Shown here: positions 10,481 through 23,600 of the stretch, in pieces
Layout of the letters: the number at the start of each line of letters is the position of its first letter
How positions within the stretch are numbered: the stretch's first letter is position 1
From: Eudorina sp. 2006-703-Eu-15
Taxonomy: Eukaryota; Chlorophyta; Chlorophyceae; Chlamydomonadales; Volvocaceae
NCBI GenBank assembly: GCA_003117195.1
Contig: BDSI01000012.1
Location: 868,001-932,000, forward strand
Direction: 5' to 3'
DNA length: 64,000 bases
The notes under the pieces: model-generated
What the model was told of the DNA's origin: nothing
The model's input: the letters and a program-made list of their open reading frames with translations, nothing else
Databases searched by the model: none
Made by a program: the position numbers and the translations under genes

Positions 10481-12816
10481 GGCGCTCAGCAGCAGCAGAT
10501 GGGGACCGCGGTATAGACTGCTGCCGGCGACGGCGCCGAGATGGATTGAGCGTCTTGCAGACCAGGTCCTGAAGTACGTGTTGGCGATGCTAGGCACGCC
10601 TAGGGTGGGTGGGTTCAGAGGCCCGATACCAGGAGATGCCGGGCAGGGCGGTGCGGGTGCGGCAGTGGACGCTGTTCCGCAGCCTTGCGACCGCGCATAC
10701 TGGATGCGCCGCTGGACGGTGGCATGACGTGACGGGGGCCCTGGGGAGGTGGGGGGGCCCTGAGGGGACGGTTCCTGACGATGTGGCTCCGGAGCCGCCT
10801 CGGCCAGCCAAGGTTATTGGCTGCCGCTGGGGGCGAGGGATTGGCCGTTGAATCAATGAACAATGAATGGACGTTACAGCGGAACCCGAAAAGGGCTGTT
10901 GTTATGGGTGGTAGCTGGCTGACGGGGACGCGTGCACCGCAGCACTCCTTTGAGCGGGCGCTGTTTCCGAACGGTGGCGGATCTTCAATTGACTGTTCGG
11001 TTGCCTGGTAATGCGGACCCGGATGGAGTGCAGGTGCTGCTGGGCAGGTGCACCCTGAGGGGGGGTGCGGGTTTCGCGTTGCAGCAGCTGCAGCTGGTGA
11101 GGAGGATCCGGCTGTCACCAATAAGCCATATGGGTCCCCTGCAATCAGAATCCGTCTTCTTTAAGGTCAAACCCGAAGGGTGGCGCTTAATTGCAAGTAC
11201 TCAGATCCGGCTGCGGGACAGTGCGAGCGCGCGACACAGAAAACACGCAGGGTGCATCAGACGGATGCTCGTGACGCAGCCGCCGGGGCGCAACGCGGCT
11301 GCCTCTCGACGGGGACCTGTCCGCAGGCCGCAACACCGGGCGCTTGATCGGCGCATCGCAGGCAGATCCGAACCCAAACCCGAAGATGTGGTCACCCGCA
11401 ACCCGTAGGTTTCTATGCGTAGGTTTCTATGCAAGAGAAGGCGGGTTCTTGGACGAGAGCACGGGACCGTAGTGCAAGTCCCTGGTATGTCTACCTGGGG
11501 CGTTGGGAGGTGTCGCACGACTGTTCGCCGTGTTATGAAGGGTAATCACCCTGATGACCCTTGGTGTTATGACACAATCTTAATCGTTACTTCCCTTCGA
11601 GCCCGCCCATCCACCCAGGCTATAGCGTGCAGATCCTGCGGTGGCTAGGCGCCTTGTGTCATGGCCGGCCATTGGTTGAAGTTAAAATGCGGTGCATGAT
11701 CATGACGGGGCCCTCGTGAGTTGGGGTGTTGCAGGTTCTAATAGTGGTAAATACGCGTGAAACGTAATGCGGACAAGAAGAACACTGCCGTTTCCCACGC
11801 CGCTGCCAGACGGACGCTAGCAGACTGTGGCTCCAAAGCCATGAGCCGCACCCTGATTACGCCATACAGGTACCCCCGGTGCATCGGGGCCCGCTTCTTA
11901 ACTGCGCGAGTACACTTATGAGCTACGCACGCCGGTGTTGTCCAATGGACAACTCCCCATCGGCCGCCCTTGCTGCCCGGGGGGCACATAGCACCTCCCT
12001 GCCAAGAGCCGCTGGGCGACCCTGGTCCGTCACTCGCATCTGCATCTTGCACGCCTACGCATGATTCATGCGGGAAGTGACGGTTGGAGCATCAAGGGTG
12101 GCTACGGCTGTGAGCGTATGATTGCTCTAGATTTGATTCGAATTCAGTACGAGCCGATCCCTCGGCGTGTCTTTGAAACGAATTGTGGCCTGCGTTGTCG
12201 CCTCCCCGTCTGCATGATGGACTATTTCCTGAAGCGGTTTTAGGTTGGTGCGCACACAGCCAACTATCAGCAAGGAATCTCTATTGCCATGGCCCTGCAG
12301 TCCCTCGAGACGAAGGGTGCCACCGGCTCCAGCTTCCACGGGGGGCCGTAGGGACGCCAACTGTCCACGGGACACAAACAACGCGTAAACCTTTTGTCTG
12401 AAAGGAAAGCCCGCTTTGCTCAATTTAGCTTTGCGGTGTTGCTGCCAGGCATCTTCGGGGTTTGATTCAGGGATCGCAAATGGAATACGAGTACGACACA
12501 ACAGCCCACAACAACGCGTTCATTCAAGCACAAGGCAAACGCTTTCGCAAAACAATCCTGGCATATTCAGCTTTGGTGTATTCGCTGCAACCGGTTTCCC
12601 CGTCGACCGTTGCTTGGAAATCCAAATGCCTGCCTGTTTGCCTGCTCTCTCTCGCACTCCCGTTATCTTCAACTTTGTGCTGCTATACAGCAAGCGCCTT
12701 ATTTGTGGGGGCGGTTCGCGGTAACTGACTTGACAGCACTTCAGGCTACTTTATCTTCCGACTGTATTACTACAGCGTAGCGCGATTGGATTTTGCTGGG
12801 AACAGCACGTTTCATC
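10481..12816. other. Spacer between bL28m and S6K, no gene recognised
   Basis: 2.3 kb holding the bL28m 3' UTR and the S6K promoter/5' UTR. Open frames on both strands (up to about 170 codons near 10615-11121) have no recognisable domain and no convincing exon structure. A short exact-type direct repeat (GTAGGTTTCTATGC) occurs twice at about 11406-11431. Nothing else supported. Confidence 0.4.
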
Positions 12817-15800
12817 ATGCCAACTTTGAATCCGTGTGCTGCCGAGTGGCGACCATCAACGATTCGGGCGGCGGCCCCTTCAGGCCCGGAGAAGAAGGAC
12901 GACCGAGGCGCCTCAACAAATACTGCACATCCAACATTCCAGCGTGCGACAGGGCAAAATGCGGCGCCGAATTCCGTTAGACAGCAGGACGGCTTTCCCG
13001 CGCTGGGGGTTGCAGCTCATGCGTCCCGTGGCAACACTAAATCCGGCGGCCAGCAGCCCAGCGTCAAGTCCTGGAAGAATGTGGCGTCGGGGGGATCCGC
13101 ATTCGCGGATTCGGGTCAACCAGCTGCCGGGAGTTCCAGTTCCCAGCCGGCCCCTCCCGGCGCCGCACCGCCGACCGCGTCACAACCGCAGAACGCCTGG
13201 CCGCTTCCCGGTGAGGCAGCAGCGGCTGCGGCCGCTGCCGCCGCTGTCGCTGCCGCCACCTCCAAGGCCCCTCCCGCAACCTCGAATACCCAGCCACTGC
13301 GCCACGACCCTCCGAGCCAGGCCCAACCCCAACCCAAGCCGGCACGTGCGCCGCTCACCATCCCCCAAGGCCGTGCCCCGCCGCACCACCACGACGCCCA
13401 GGCCCAACCGCCACAGGGCCCTCAGGGCCGACAGCACAACAACCACAACGGTCACAACCACCATGCACAGCAGCACACCGCCAAGCCCGCCGCACCAGCC
13501 CCACGAAACGACGCCGCGTCGGCGACACCGGCGGCACCCGGCAAGGGCCCTGCGCATGGCAGGCCGCAGCCGCAGCCAGGCAACGCGCGGTCCACGCCGG
13601 GCCCTGTGGCCGTGGCCGGGGGCTTCAGCCCTGCGACTTCCACCCACGGCTTCAACGCCGCAAATGCCGCGTCACCAGCACCAGCAGCAACTGCCGGGAC
13701 GTCGCCGCTGCCCATGCGCAAACAGAGCTCCCTGAAGGACATGCTGGCGGCACAGGCGGCAGCGGCCGCCGCGGCGGCTTCATCGCCGGCGCCGTCCACG
13801 CGGGCCGCCGCCGCGGCGGCCGCCGCCGCCGGAAACTCCCCTGGGGGCGGAAGGCCCTCACCGCAGCCTCAGCAGCAGCCTCAGCAGCAGCAGCAGCAGG
13901 CGGTGGTCCGCGGCGGCCGTCCAGCTCCCAGGGACAAGACCACCCCGTCCCCGCTGACAGCTGCCCTGGGCGCGGCCAAGACCGGCGCCGCGGCCGCCAC
14001 TGCGGCCGCCGCGGCCGCGCAGGCGGCTTTGAGCGCCTCCCCCACTCAGGCTCCCTCCCATCAGGTCTCGGCTAACGCCACCACCACCACCAGCACCAGC
14101 ACCAGGACGAGCCCCAGGCCCGCGGCGTCGGCCCCAATGGCAGCGCCGGTACGTGTGCAGCTGCCGCCTGTCGTGGACGGCTCTCCCGGCGCGGGGTCGG
14201 TCCGGACGCCCTCGCAGCCCATCGCGATTCGCAGCCGGGGCAGCCGGCAGCAGCTGACGATGGACGAGGTGATGGAGGCAGAGGAGGACGAGGAGCGGAG
14301 CCGCCGCATCGAGACGCGCCGCCAGGCGGCAGCAGCGAGGGTCGGCGGCGCGGTGGCGGCGGAGGGCGGCGGCAGGCCGCTGCTTCCGGGGGCGCACGAG
14401 GAGAGCATGACGTTTGAGGAGGCGTTTGAGGTGCACAGCGTCCCCAGTCGCAGCAGCTCGGTGAGCGGGACGCACTGGGGCCTTGGGCGTATGGCTCCTA
14501 ACTGGGGAACCGTTTTCCTTTTTGACTACTTTTCTTTTTGCCTCCCAGTGGGGTCATGACGTCGGACACGCGTGCAGGGGGAAGACGGGGCGGGGGGTCA
14601 TAGAAAATGGGTCGACACAATCCTCCCCTTTCCCCCCTGGGGGGGAGTGATGCTAGGGGGCGTGTGGGTGTACGGAGAGTCACTACCAGCCGCGTGACCA
14701 AACGAAACCTGCGGATGGGCTCACCTGCAAGGGACCTACACTCCATGTAGGCCGTGACCCAGGACCGCTGCAGCCGAACCCACAGGACGTGTTGCAAGCA
14801 GCGACGGGTTTCCCGATCATGGTGCTCCCTGAATGAGGAGGATCTTGCGGGCCGTATGCTGGTGTCTCGCCGCCGCGGGTGTGTTCTCACGCAGGCAGGC
14901 AGGCAGGCAGGGCAGGAGTGCGTGACATGCAACGGGCACCGCGAAGCCCGGGAAATGCCCTTGCGCTGGTGTCTCCCCCGCCGTGTATTGTGTGTAGCCC
15001 ACGTCCGGATGTGCCCCGCGACATGGACCTCCCGCGGAAGCGGAACCAGGACAAACCAGGACAAACCAGGACAAAAACATCGCAACTCTGGAACCCATCC
15101 CTGCCCGCCCGCAGATGGGCAGCCGGCCCAGCCTGGCCCCCTCGGAGGGCGTCGCCATCAGCTGCCAGCCCAGCGCGGACGTTGCCGCGGCCGCCGATGC
15201 GGCTGTGGAGGCGGAGGCCGAGGCCGCCGAGGGCGGCGGCAGCGGCGGCGAGGCGGCCGGCTCGGGCGCCTCCGAGGGCAGCGGGTCGAGCAGCGGTACC
15301 GGCACCGCCACCACGGATAGTGCAGGCGGCAGCGGCGGCGCCGCCGCAGAAGCCGCGATGCCGGGTGACGTGGTCCTGCGGGAGGCCCAGGAGGAGATGA
15401 ATGTGGACGGCCCGGTGACGTGTCCGCCGCTTCGGGGGGTGGAGGAGGCGGCGCAGCGCGCGGCGGCGGTGGCGGCGGCAGCGCACGTGGAGCCCTTTGT
15501 GGCGCCCTCCGGCCGGGTAGGGCGGCGGATGGGCCGGGGCGCACACACACACACACACACACACACGCGGGTTGTATTTCTAAGCACACACACACACACA
15601 CACACACGCTGGACACGGTTCTGCTTGTTCGCGGCTCAGCTTTTCTCCTTGCTAACACACACACGCGGGTTGTATTTCTAAGCACACACACACGCAGTTT
15701 TCTTTTACACACACGCGAGCGGCTCTGGGAGGGGAGCAGGGTCGGCCGGCCGGAACATCCTGACATCGGTGTTTTTTCATCGGTTTGGTGCTCCTTGGCG

Positions 15801-18800
15801 GATTGTGTGTGTGGGGGGGGGGGTTACTGTTAACGGAGGTGTTGGCAGAACACCGCGAGGCCGGCTTGGCCGCACAAGGACGGTGTGTTTCTTAGGCAGG
15901 CAGAACAGGGGGCCGCACAGGGGTGTGTGGGGGGGGGAGGGAGCGATGGGACGTTGCGAGGCCGCGAGGCGAGGCAGGTGGCGGCCCGGGTGGAGCGGGA
16001 GGATCCCCACGCTGACACGAAGGGGGGTGGGGGATCAAGGTCCTCTCTGGTGGGTATGTCCCCCCGGGGGGAGTCCCCATGTCGGCGCTTATGGAGGGTA
16101 CCCTACCCTCTCTTCCTGTGGGCTCAAGCGACTCGGGTGCAGGACTGGAAAGGAGTAATGTGTGTGTGTGTCGGGACATTGACTTCCACACCATTTGATA
16201 ATACCGGCCCCACACCGCCCCCACACCGCCCCCACACCGCCCCCACACCGCCCCCACACCGCCCCACACCGCCGCCCCACCGCCCCACGCGCGGCGTGGG
16301 GGAACGCGTCCCGAGCAGGTGGGCCCGCAGGACTTTGAGATGCTGCGGGTGGTGGGCCAGGGCGCCTTCGGCAAGGTGTTTCAGGTGATGCACCGGGCCT
16401 CGCGGACCATCTACGCCATGAAGGTGATGCGCAAGGAGCGCATCCTGCAGCGCGACCACTCGGAGTACGTGCGCTCGGAGCGGGACCTGCTCACGGCGGT
16501 GGTGCACCCCTACATCGTGACGCTGAGGTTCAGTTTCCAGGTGGGGGAGGAGGGGAGGGGAGGGGAGGGGAGGGGAGGGGAGGGGAGGGGAGGGCGGGAA
16601 GACGGTTGGGGGGAAGAGGCCCTCCCGAGATTCACAGCCCCACCATGGGGACCGTCGGGTACACGGCCGCGGCGCCCCGGTCCTGGTGTTTGTCTTGGGG
16701 TCTGACGCGGATGCGGGCGCTGGCCCGGCTGGTTTCCCCCTCACCGCCAGTCTTTATCGGATATTTGCCCTAGCAGCAGCGCAGTATATGTATACCATTT
16801 TCCTGTACCCCCACCCCCACCACCACCACCACCGCAGACCCCGACCAAGCTCTACCTGGTCCTGGACTTTCTGAACGGCGGCCACTTGTTCTTCAACCTC
16901 TACCGCCAGGTGAGGCGCCAGGGCGGGGATCGGCGCACGAGGGGTGTGTGTGGGGGGCGGGGGGGGGTTAGGGTGGAGGGCGGGCGGGCGGAGGGCGGTT
17001 GGGGGGAAAATCACATGGACGGCCCGGCCGCCTGCCCTCGTGCTGGCTGCCTCGCCCGGCCCGTGGGGTTGGTTGACAGCTGCAGCCCGGCAGCTGGGTG
17101 TGTGCGCCGCGGCGCGGAGAGCTGGTCGGGGGGGGGGCGGGGGCGAGTCGCGTGCTGGGTAGTGGGCGACAGAGGCAGCCGCGTCCAGGGGATATCTCTG
17201 TAAATGTGTGTAGATGCTGCACAGACCTTGCGAAACCAGAGCAGACCACAAGTCATGCCGCCCTCTCGGTGTTCTGATCCGGCAGTTGTTCTTTGCCGGA
17301 CGCGACCCGGGTGCCGCCGCCGCCTACCCGGCCCGCCCCGGCCACGGCACGGCGCGGCTGCGACGCCCCTTCCCCCTCCTCCCCTGTTACTGTGCGTATT
17401 GATCGGGCAGAAGCGCAGCTCCAATGCGTCCACCCATTGCCTGTGCCCCCCGCTCCCTCCCGCCCCCGCCCCCTTGCCAGGGCGTCTTCGCCGAGGACGT
17501 GGCCCGGCTGTACACGGCCGAGATCGTCCTGGCCATCAGCTACCTGCACTCCCGCGGCATCGTGCACCGGGACCTCAAGCCGGAGAACGTCCTGCTGGAC
17601 AGGTGGGCGCGTGCACCTGGCCGGGCGGGTGGGCGGGCGGATGGGACGCACGACCCCCGACCCCACACCCGCACCCGCACCCCGCCCCGCCCTGGGTGTG
17701 CCCGGGATGTTCCTGGCTTTGGTTTTCTCATTCAACCCCGACCCCACCCGCTGCGGTCTGGGCTGTTTCCCTTTTTAACCCCACCCGCTCAGTGGAGATC
17801 CAGGATCCCCGTCGGGTCCGCCCGCGAAAGAAGACTGTCCTGTCTCCTCTCTCTTTGCGGGCCCCACGGCGCCCGCTGTCATCCCTCCTGCTCTATGCAG
17901 CGGACTGTCCTCCTGCGCCTCCGCTTCCTGGCCCCAGCTGCCCTCCATTGGCCCCCCTGCGGGGTGTTGGCCCCGGCCGCACCCTAGCCCCTGTCAGCGC
18001 CGGCGCCTGTCAGCGCCGACAACCGACAACCGACACCGGCCCCTTTTTGGTCAAAATGACAGCGAAACCGCAGAAAGAGAAACAAACCGATGCTCCCCGA
18101 TGCCCTCCAACCGCCCTCCCTCCCTCCCTGGAGAGCGCGGCGCCCCCGCGGGCGGCTCCCCGCCGGGCAGCTCCTCTGACGTGTAGTACAAACTTCTTGG
18201 CCCCTGTGCTGAATCTCTTGTGGCTGGCCGAGCCGAGTGCCGCGCGGCCCGTGGGCTGTCCTTGGGCTGCCTCCTCCAGGCTCTCTTCCCACATCGCGCC
18301 ATGTCGTGCCCGTGCCCCTGCATCGTGTGTTTTCCCCGCCCCGCCCCGCCCCGCCCCGCGGCCCCGCAGCGAGGGGCACGTGCGGCTGACCGACTTCGGC
18401 CTGGCCAAGGGCAACATGGGCAGCGAGACTGACCGGACCAACTCGTTCATCGGGACGATGGAGTACATGGCGCCGGGTGAGAGCGGGCGGGTGTGTGAAC
18501 GATAACTGAGCCGCGAGACCGGGCGGGTGTGTGGAGGGGGAGGGAGGGAGGGAGGGGGGTCGTAACAGCGGCGGCGGCAGGGTGGGGGCAGCAGCCTCGC
18601 CAAGGGGGCGTTGACAATGCAGAGGGCGGTACATCTTGTTGCGGTGCTGTGGGGGTCCTGCCGATCAAGGGTGGATAAACCGAGGGTCGGCGACGGTTGC
18701 CGGGGGATGGACAGGGGTGCGCGGTGGCGAGGGGGCGCTTAGGGCAAGGGGCACGTGAGGCTGTCGTCCGCCGCACGCGCAACCTGAAGGGCAGTTCAGC

Positions 18801-20612
18801 CGCCTGGGCGCCGCAACGGGGAGGGAGGGAGGGAGGGACAGGGCGCCCTCGCCCGTCGCCGGTCGCGGCTGCGGGCGGTGGGCAGCGAGGGCCGGGAGCT
18901 GCTGCTGCTGCCATGCTGCGTTTGCGTGCACGCCCTTCAACCCTCTGTCATTACTTTACCCCGGCGCTCATTGCCTCTCATCTCTTCTCATCTCTTGTCC
19001 CCGCCCCGCCCCGCCCCTCCCCTGCCCCTCCCCTGCCCCTCCCTCGTCCCGCCCCGCCCCGCCCCGCGCCTCCTCCCGAAGAGATCATTGAGGGCAAGGG
19101 ACATGGCAAGGCGGTGGACTGGTGGAGCACGGGGTGAGCAGCGGTCGGGCGGGTTAGGCAGCAGAGTTGGGCAGGACCTAGGATGCTTTCGGAAGCTGGA
19201 CATTTGCGACGCGGGGGCGGGGGTGGGCTTCGGTGGCCCTCTAGGGCCGCTTCCATGAACTGCCGCGTTGCCGCATCGCAACCATACATAAGAAGACCGC
19301 ACTTTTGGCCACCACCACCAACCCCAAACCCCACGTCGTGGACGTCCACGGCGTGCCATATCCTATGGTCGTGATCCGCTGCCGGACCGCCGGTCCCTTT
19401 CCTGTGCTCACCTTTGTCCCGTCCCGTCCTCCCCTGTGTGCGTCGGACTCCCCCCACCGCCCCCACCGCCACCGCCACCGCCGCAGCATCCTGATGTACG
19501 AGATGCTGTGCGGGGTGCCGCCCTTCCGCGCCAAGAGCCGCCAGGCGCTGCAGCAGCAGATCGCCACCGGCAAGGTCAAGTACCCCAGTGAGTGGCACAG
19601 GGGCTAGAGGGAGGGGCTGGGAGGGAGGGGCTGGGCTGAGAGGGAGGGAGGGAGGGGCTGAGAGGGAGGCTTTACACCGCCTCGCTGCCTATGGCTTGCC
19701 CCCGGCCGCCGCCCACTGCCCCTGTGGCCTCAGAGTTCCTGTCCTCGGACTCCCAGAACCTGCTGAAGGGGCTGCTCATCCGCGACGCTGCCAAGCGCCT
19801 GGGCAGCGGCCCGGACGGCTCCGAGGCGGTCAAGCGGCACGCCTTCTTCAAGACCATCAACTGGGCCAAGTTGGAGGCCCGGCAAATCGAGTCGAAATTC
19901 AAACCCAACGTGTCCTGCAACATGGACGTCGGTGAGTGTGGCGGGTTGCCTGTCGGCAGCGCGCCGCGGCGTCCGGGGTTCGCCGTGGTTAGTGGATGCG
20001 GGTGGTGGGCAAACGGGATGTGTTGGAAAGCGGAAAACAAGCTTTCCCCAAATCCATGTATGTTTATATTTTATGTATAGAAGCGTGGATATGGGTGAAC
20101 GGGATGGGTGAAAGCGAGCCCAAAACGAAGTCGGACAAGCGGGGTTGGCAACGAAACGAAGAGCACAGCTTCCTCATTGACGGCGCGGATCCCGGGAGCT
20201 GCGTTGCTTGTCATGGCATCGGAATCGGACATCTTGACGTTCGCCTCCCCATCGTCGGGAAGATTTGGCGCCCCAGATCCCCCGGCCCGGCCTGACGTTG
20301 CGATCAACACTCACTCCAACCCTGGCCGCGTCCCTTCCGGATCTCCACGTCCGACACGACTCCTCACATCCGCCGTCCTGCTTCCCTCTCGACGCCCCGT
20401 CTCTCCTGTCCCGGTGGTCCCCAGCCAACTTCGACAAGATCTGGACCGACCAGCCTGTGGTGGACTCCCCCTGCGGCACCCCCACGGTGGCGTCCCTGGG
20501 CAAGTTTGAGGGGTTCACCTACGTGGAGCCCTCCATCCTGGCCACGGAGCGGGTGGCCGCGGCGCTGACTGGGATGGCGGCGGAGGCGGCCCCGCGCCCT
20601 GCAGCACCGTGA
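12817..20612 (+). CDS. S6K: Ribosomal protein S6 kinase (AGC family) with long N-terminal extension
   Basis: Ser/Thr kinase downstream of TOR that phosphorylates ribosomal protein S6 and translation factors. Exons: 12817-14460, 15115-15516, 16319-16540, 16838-16909, 17481-17602, 18370-18476, 19082-19133, 19487-19587, 19734-19931, 20425-20612; all phases agree, 1035 residues. Kinase domain about 688-955: glycine loop [18 protein letters not shown] lysine, [14 protein letters not shown], activation loop [20 protein letters not shown]-terminal AGC tail has ANFDKIWTD and the hydrophobic motif FEGFTY (Thr about 1005), as in plant S6K. Residues 1-548 (one exon) are Ala/Pro/Gln-rich and disordered, begin [13 protein letters not shown] (PAM2-like), and contain FPALG and SWKNVAS. 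The join 14460/15115 is phase 0, but exon 2 itself begins with ATG, so a separate upstream gene with S6K starting at 15115 remains possible. No TGTAA poly(A) signal was noticed in that intron. Confidence 0.92.
15541..15713. repeat. (AC)n microsatellites with duplicated flank in S6K intron 2
   Basis: Several (AC)n runs; the 20-base flank GCGGGTTGTATTTCTAAGCA occurs twice (about 15567 and 15665), a local duplication inside the intron after exon 2. Confidence 0.9.
16206..16275. repeat. 11-bp CACACCGCCCC minisatellite before S6K exon 3
   Basis: About six copies, ending roughly 45 bases upstream of the acceptor at 16318; it supplies much of the pyrimidine tract. Confidence 0.85.
16550..16592. repeat. 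(AGGGG)n tract just after the S6K exon 3 donor
   Basis: About eight AGGGG units beginning within 10 bases of the donor at 16541. It is G-quadruplex-prone on the sense strand. Confidence 0.85.
16755..16812 (+). repeat. Family A dispersed repeat, full copy (S6K intron 3)
   Basis: TATCGGATATTTG, AGCAGCAGCGCAGTATA, TACCATTTTCCTGTACCCCC; it ends about 25 bases before the exon 4 acceptor and its C-rich end continues into the pyrimidine tract. Confidence 0.85.
18040..18100 (+). repeat. Family B dispersed repeat, diverged (S6K intron 5)
   Basis: TTTGGTCAAAATGACAGCG then AAACCGCAGAAAGAGAAAC and AAACCGATGC; same order of blocks as the copy at 50389. Confidence 0.55.
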
Positions 20613-23600
20613 GCCCCGCGGCCCCCAGCTGGGCGACAGGACGAGACACGCAAGTGCGCTTCAAAAGGAGAATTGAGCCGCGAGACACACCCGGTGTGTG
20701 TGAGTGTGAGTGTGTGAGAAAGAGAGACTCGCGGTACAGGAGCGCGCTTTGCAGCCCCGGGGGCCAAGGAGCACGAGCTGCGGTGCGCTCGCTTGGGCGG
20801 GTTACAGCGTCTGCGGCTGTCAGGGTTGCAGCTGCCATTTAGAGATTTGAGGACCACGGAGTGACGGAGGAGGCAGGGTCGGCTTATGGATAGCGCCGGC
20901 TGCGGCCAGGCCGTTGCTGGGGGGCATTCGATGCGGACGGAGGGGGGCCGGAGGGTGTGGGGCATTGATTTGATGCAGCAGCTTTAGGGCGGCAGCAAAT
21001 GGGGCTGCTAAGGACGGGCAGGCTGATGTGCACACATTTGCAAGGTGCAGACACCCAGGAATCCATCGCCCGGGTAAACGAGGGGGCGGGGAGGTCCGAC
21101 TGGGGGTGGCTCGCCAGGGTGCGAAGCTCTGGTGCGCCCTCCGAGATTAGGTTTCCAGCAACTGAGAGAAGACACACATGCAGCTCGTTAGCTATTATTT
21201 CCAGGCCCAATTCCTTGATTGAATATTTGTTTTGTGATGTTTGCCCGGCGATTTGTGGGTTTGCAGTAACTGGTCGCGCCGACTCGTCGCGCACACGGTG
21301 TGCGTATTAAGGAGACCCACCCAACCCAAACCGGGGCGTGTTTGGCTTGCAGATACCGGCAGCTCGCTCGTGCGCCTCCTCCCCGCCGGCACAGCCAGGC
21401 CGATCATTGGCACGTGGCGGAGCCGCACCGTGTTTAGCTTTTGCTGTGGTTGTTGTGGGACTGAACAAGCCGGGGTCCGAACCGCAACCCTGATGGCGAT
21501 GATGACGCCCAGCGAACGGCGACAAAATGAGGTTCATGCTGTGGAAAGCGGCTCGTATTTTGAATGTTCACTGATAACGTCTTTGGGTGAGTTGCAAACG
21601 CCAGCAGGATTGCTGCGGCGGGTTGGTTTGAAGTCAGGTTCGTGATGCAGGGGTCCCTGGGAGGGACGCCGAGGTGATGCATTGTGCACATCCAGGAGAG
21701 GATTTGCCGGTCGGCTGGCAGAGCATGGCCGCCGCGGATGGGCCGGCAGGACGGGTGCCGACCTCGACCGACTGAGGTGGCACCCACTTAATGAGCCACC
21801 CCAACGAACCCTATTTCGCAAGCTCGCCTTTCCCAACCGACATCATCCTCCCGGCCGATGAGCGGAGGGAAAGCGACGTCCGGCAGCGGCATCCCTTCCC
21901 CGGCAAGGGGGACTTGTCAGTTGTGCGAGACACGGATCGCTGCCAGGGCAGGACAGAGCGCATCGCCTCCCAGTCTCGTGTAGGTTAGGCGGTGGGCACC
22001 ACGAACGCCCCTGTCGCGCCCAGGGTTCGGCACATGGGCCAAACGCGCAAGCAACTAGGTGTCCAGGGAGAGTAGAGAGGGCGGGCGAATGCCGATCTAC
22101 CGTATGTGAACCGAAACCGCACCCCGCACTCCCATGTCCGCCTATAACACGTCGCGCCACACCTTCCGGAACAAAAATTAGGACGGCGACAGCCACGTTC
22201 AGGCGACAAATCACGAACGGCTGCCATAAGAATGTGCACGCATCCGGGTGCTGCGGACGCGCACCTTAATGCTGGCACACGCGCGCGTCTGCGTACCGAG
22301 TCAATCAGTGCCGGCCTCTATCGCCCCTTCCTTTCCGGCTCCTCCTGGCCCAACCTTGCGAGGCAAACTACACCAACGTCAAACTCTCGCACGAAGATGA
22401 GAGAGAGCATTCCCCGAAGATTGACGAGGCGGCCCTTCACCCGTGCTTAGTAACTCCCACCACCCCCACTCCCCCCCCCACACACAAAGAAAAGCACACA
22501 AAGGAAAACACCCCGGGAGAAGGCTACGCTGAGCGACGGCAGCACCGCCATCACGCTGAGGCGCTGCGCAGGGGACACGGTTCCCAGCTCCCCCTACCTC
22601 ACCAGTAGCAGGGTAGTGCGTCAGGGGTCAGACGCAACACGTGTCGACACGACGAAAGAATGAATACGGCAGGCACGGGTCATTCCTCCTATGCAGCAGG
22701 CGACGACGCGGCGCGTTTTCGGGTCTACGAAGACGCGGAGGGGGACCCTACCAGCGTCCCCGAAATCAGGGAAGCTAGCTATCACGTGCGCACGCCCGCG
22801 AAACTGACCACTGCTGCGCAACCCCCCCCCCACACACACACACACACACGCAGAGCGGCAGTAGCTCCTGGTGCGACACCCGGTGCATGCACATGCGCTC
22901 TTGCTGCGCGCGGTGCGATGGGTCATGGGTGAACACCTCAGAACGAATTCCGGGGTTTGAATCACCGGTGTGGATGTCAAGAGCGCGCATACGCTATACT
23001 ACCCCTGTCATTCTCCTTGTCTGTGCGTCACCCCCCGGTACCAATCCCCTCTGTACATATCATATGATGTCATCCGTGCCCTCATCAATGCCGTTAGCCG
23101 CACGAATCGCGGTATTGCAGTATGAATTGCTCGCCCTGCTCTGTGGCCTATAGCCTAGCGCTGCCTACGCACCCGGCCCCCTAGCCTCGCGCTGCGCGTC
23201 CCACACTGTGCGCGCGATCCCCGCTCGCGCGGCCTGCCCTCCCGCCCCCCGCAGCTCACGCCATTCGTAAGTCTACCCTGCAAGCCACGACCACGTGTGT
23301 CAGTCCTGCCTGTGATGGAATGCCCTATGCCCGCCCGCGCTCGCCTTCTGGTTCCTAATCTGCCGCTGCCGGTGCGCGCCATGGGCGCTGCGGCTGTGTG
23401 CGCCATGGGCGCTGCGGCGCAAACATAGATATGGCCGGACTCCCCACCCGCACATGACGTAGACGTGTCAGTATCCTCGGTCGCGCCGGGCATCTTTAAG
23501 GTCATCCCCACCTCTGAAACCCACCTGGCGGCCCCCATCCATGAGCCTGCTGATATGCCCGATGAGCGTAAGCGTGTGAGGCGCCCCGCCCATCCCCCGA

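Noticed and set aside
12913..14475. Several long minus-strand frames opposite S6K exon 1
   Set aside because: They are shadows of the Ala/Pro/Gln-rich coding strand. The plus frame has the PAM2-like motif, the phase-0 donor and the downstream kinase.
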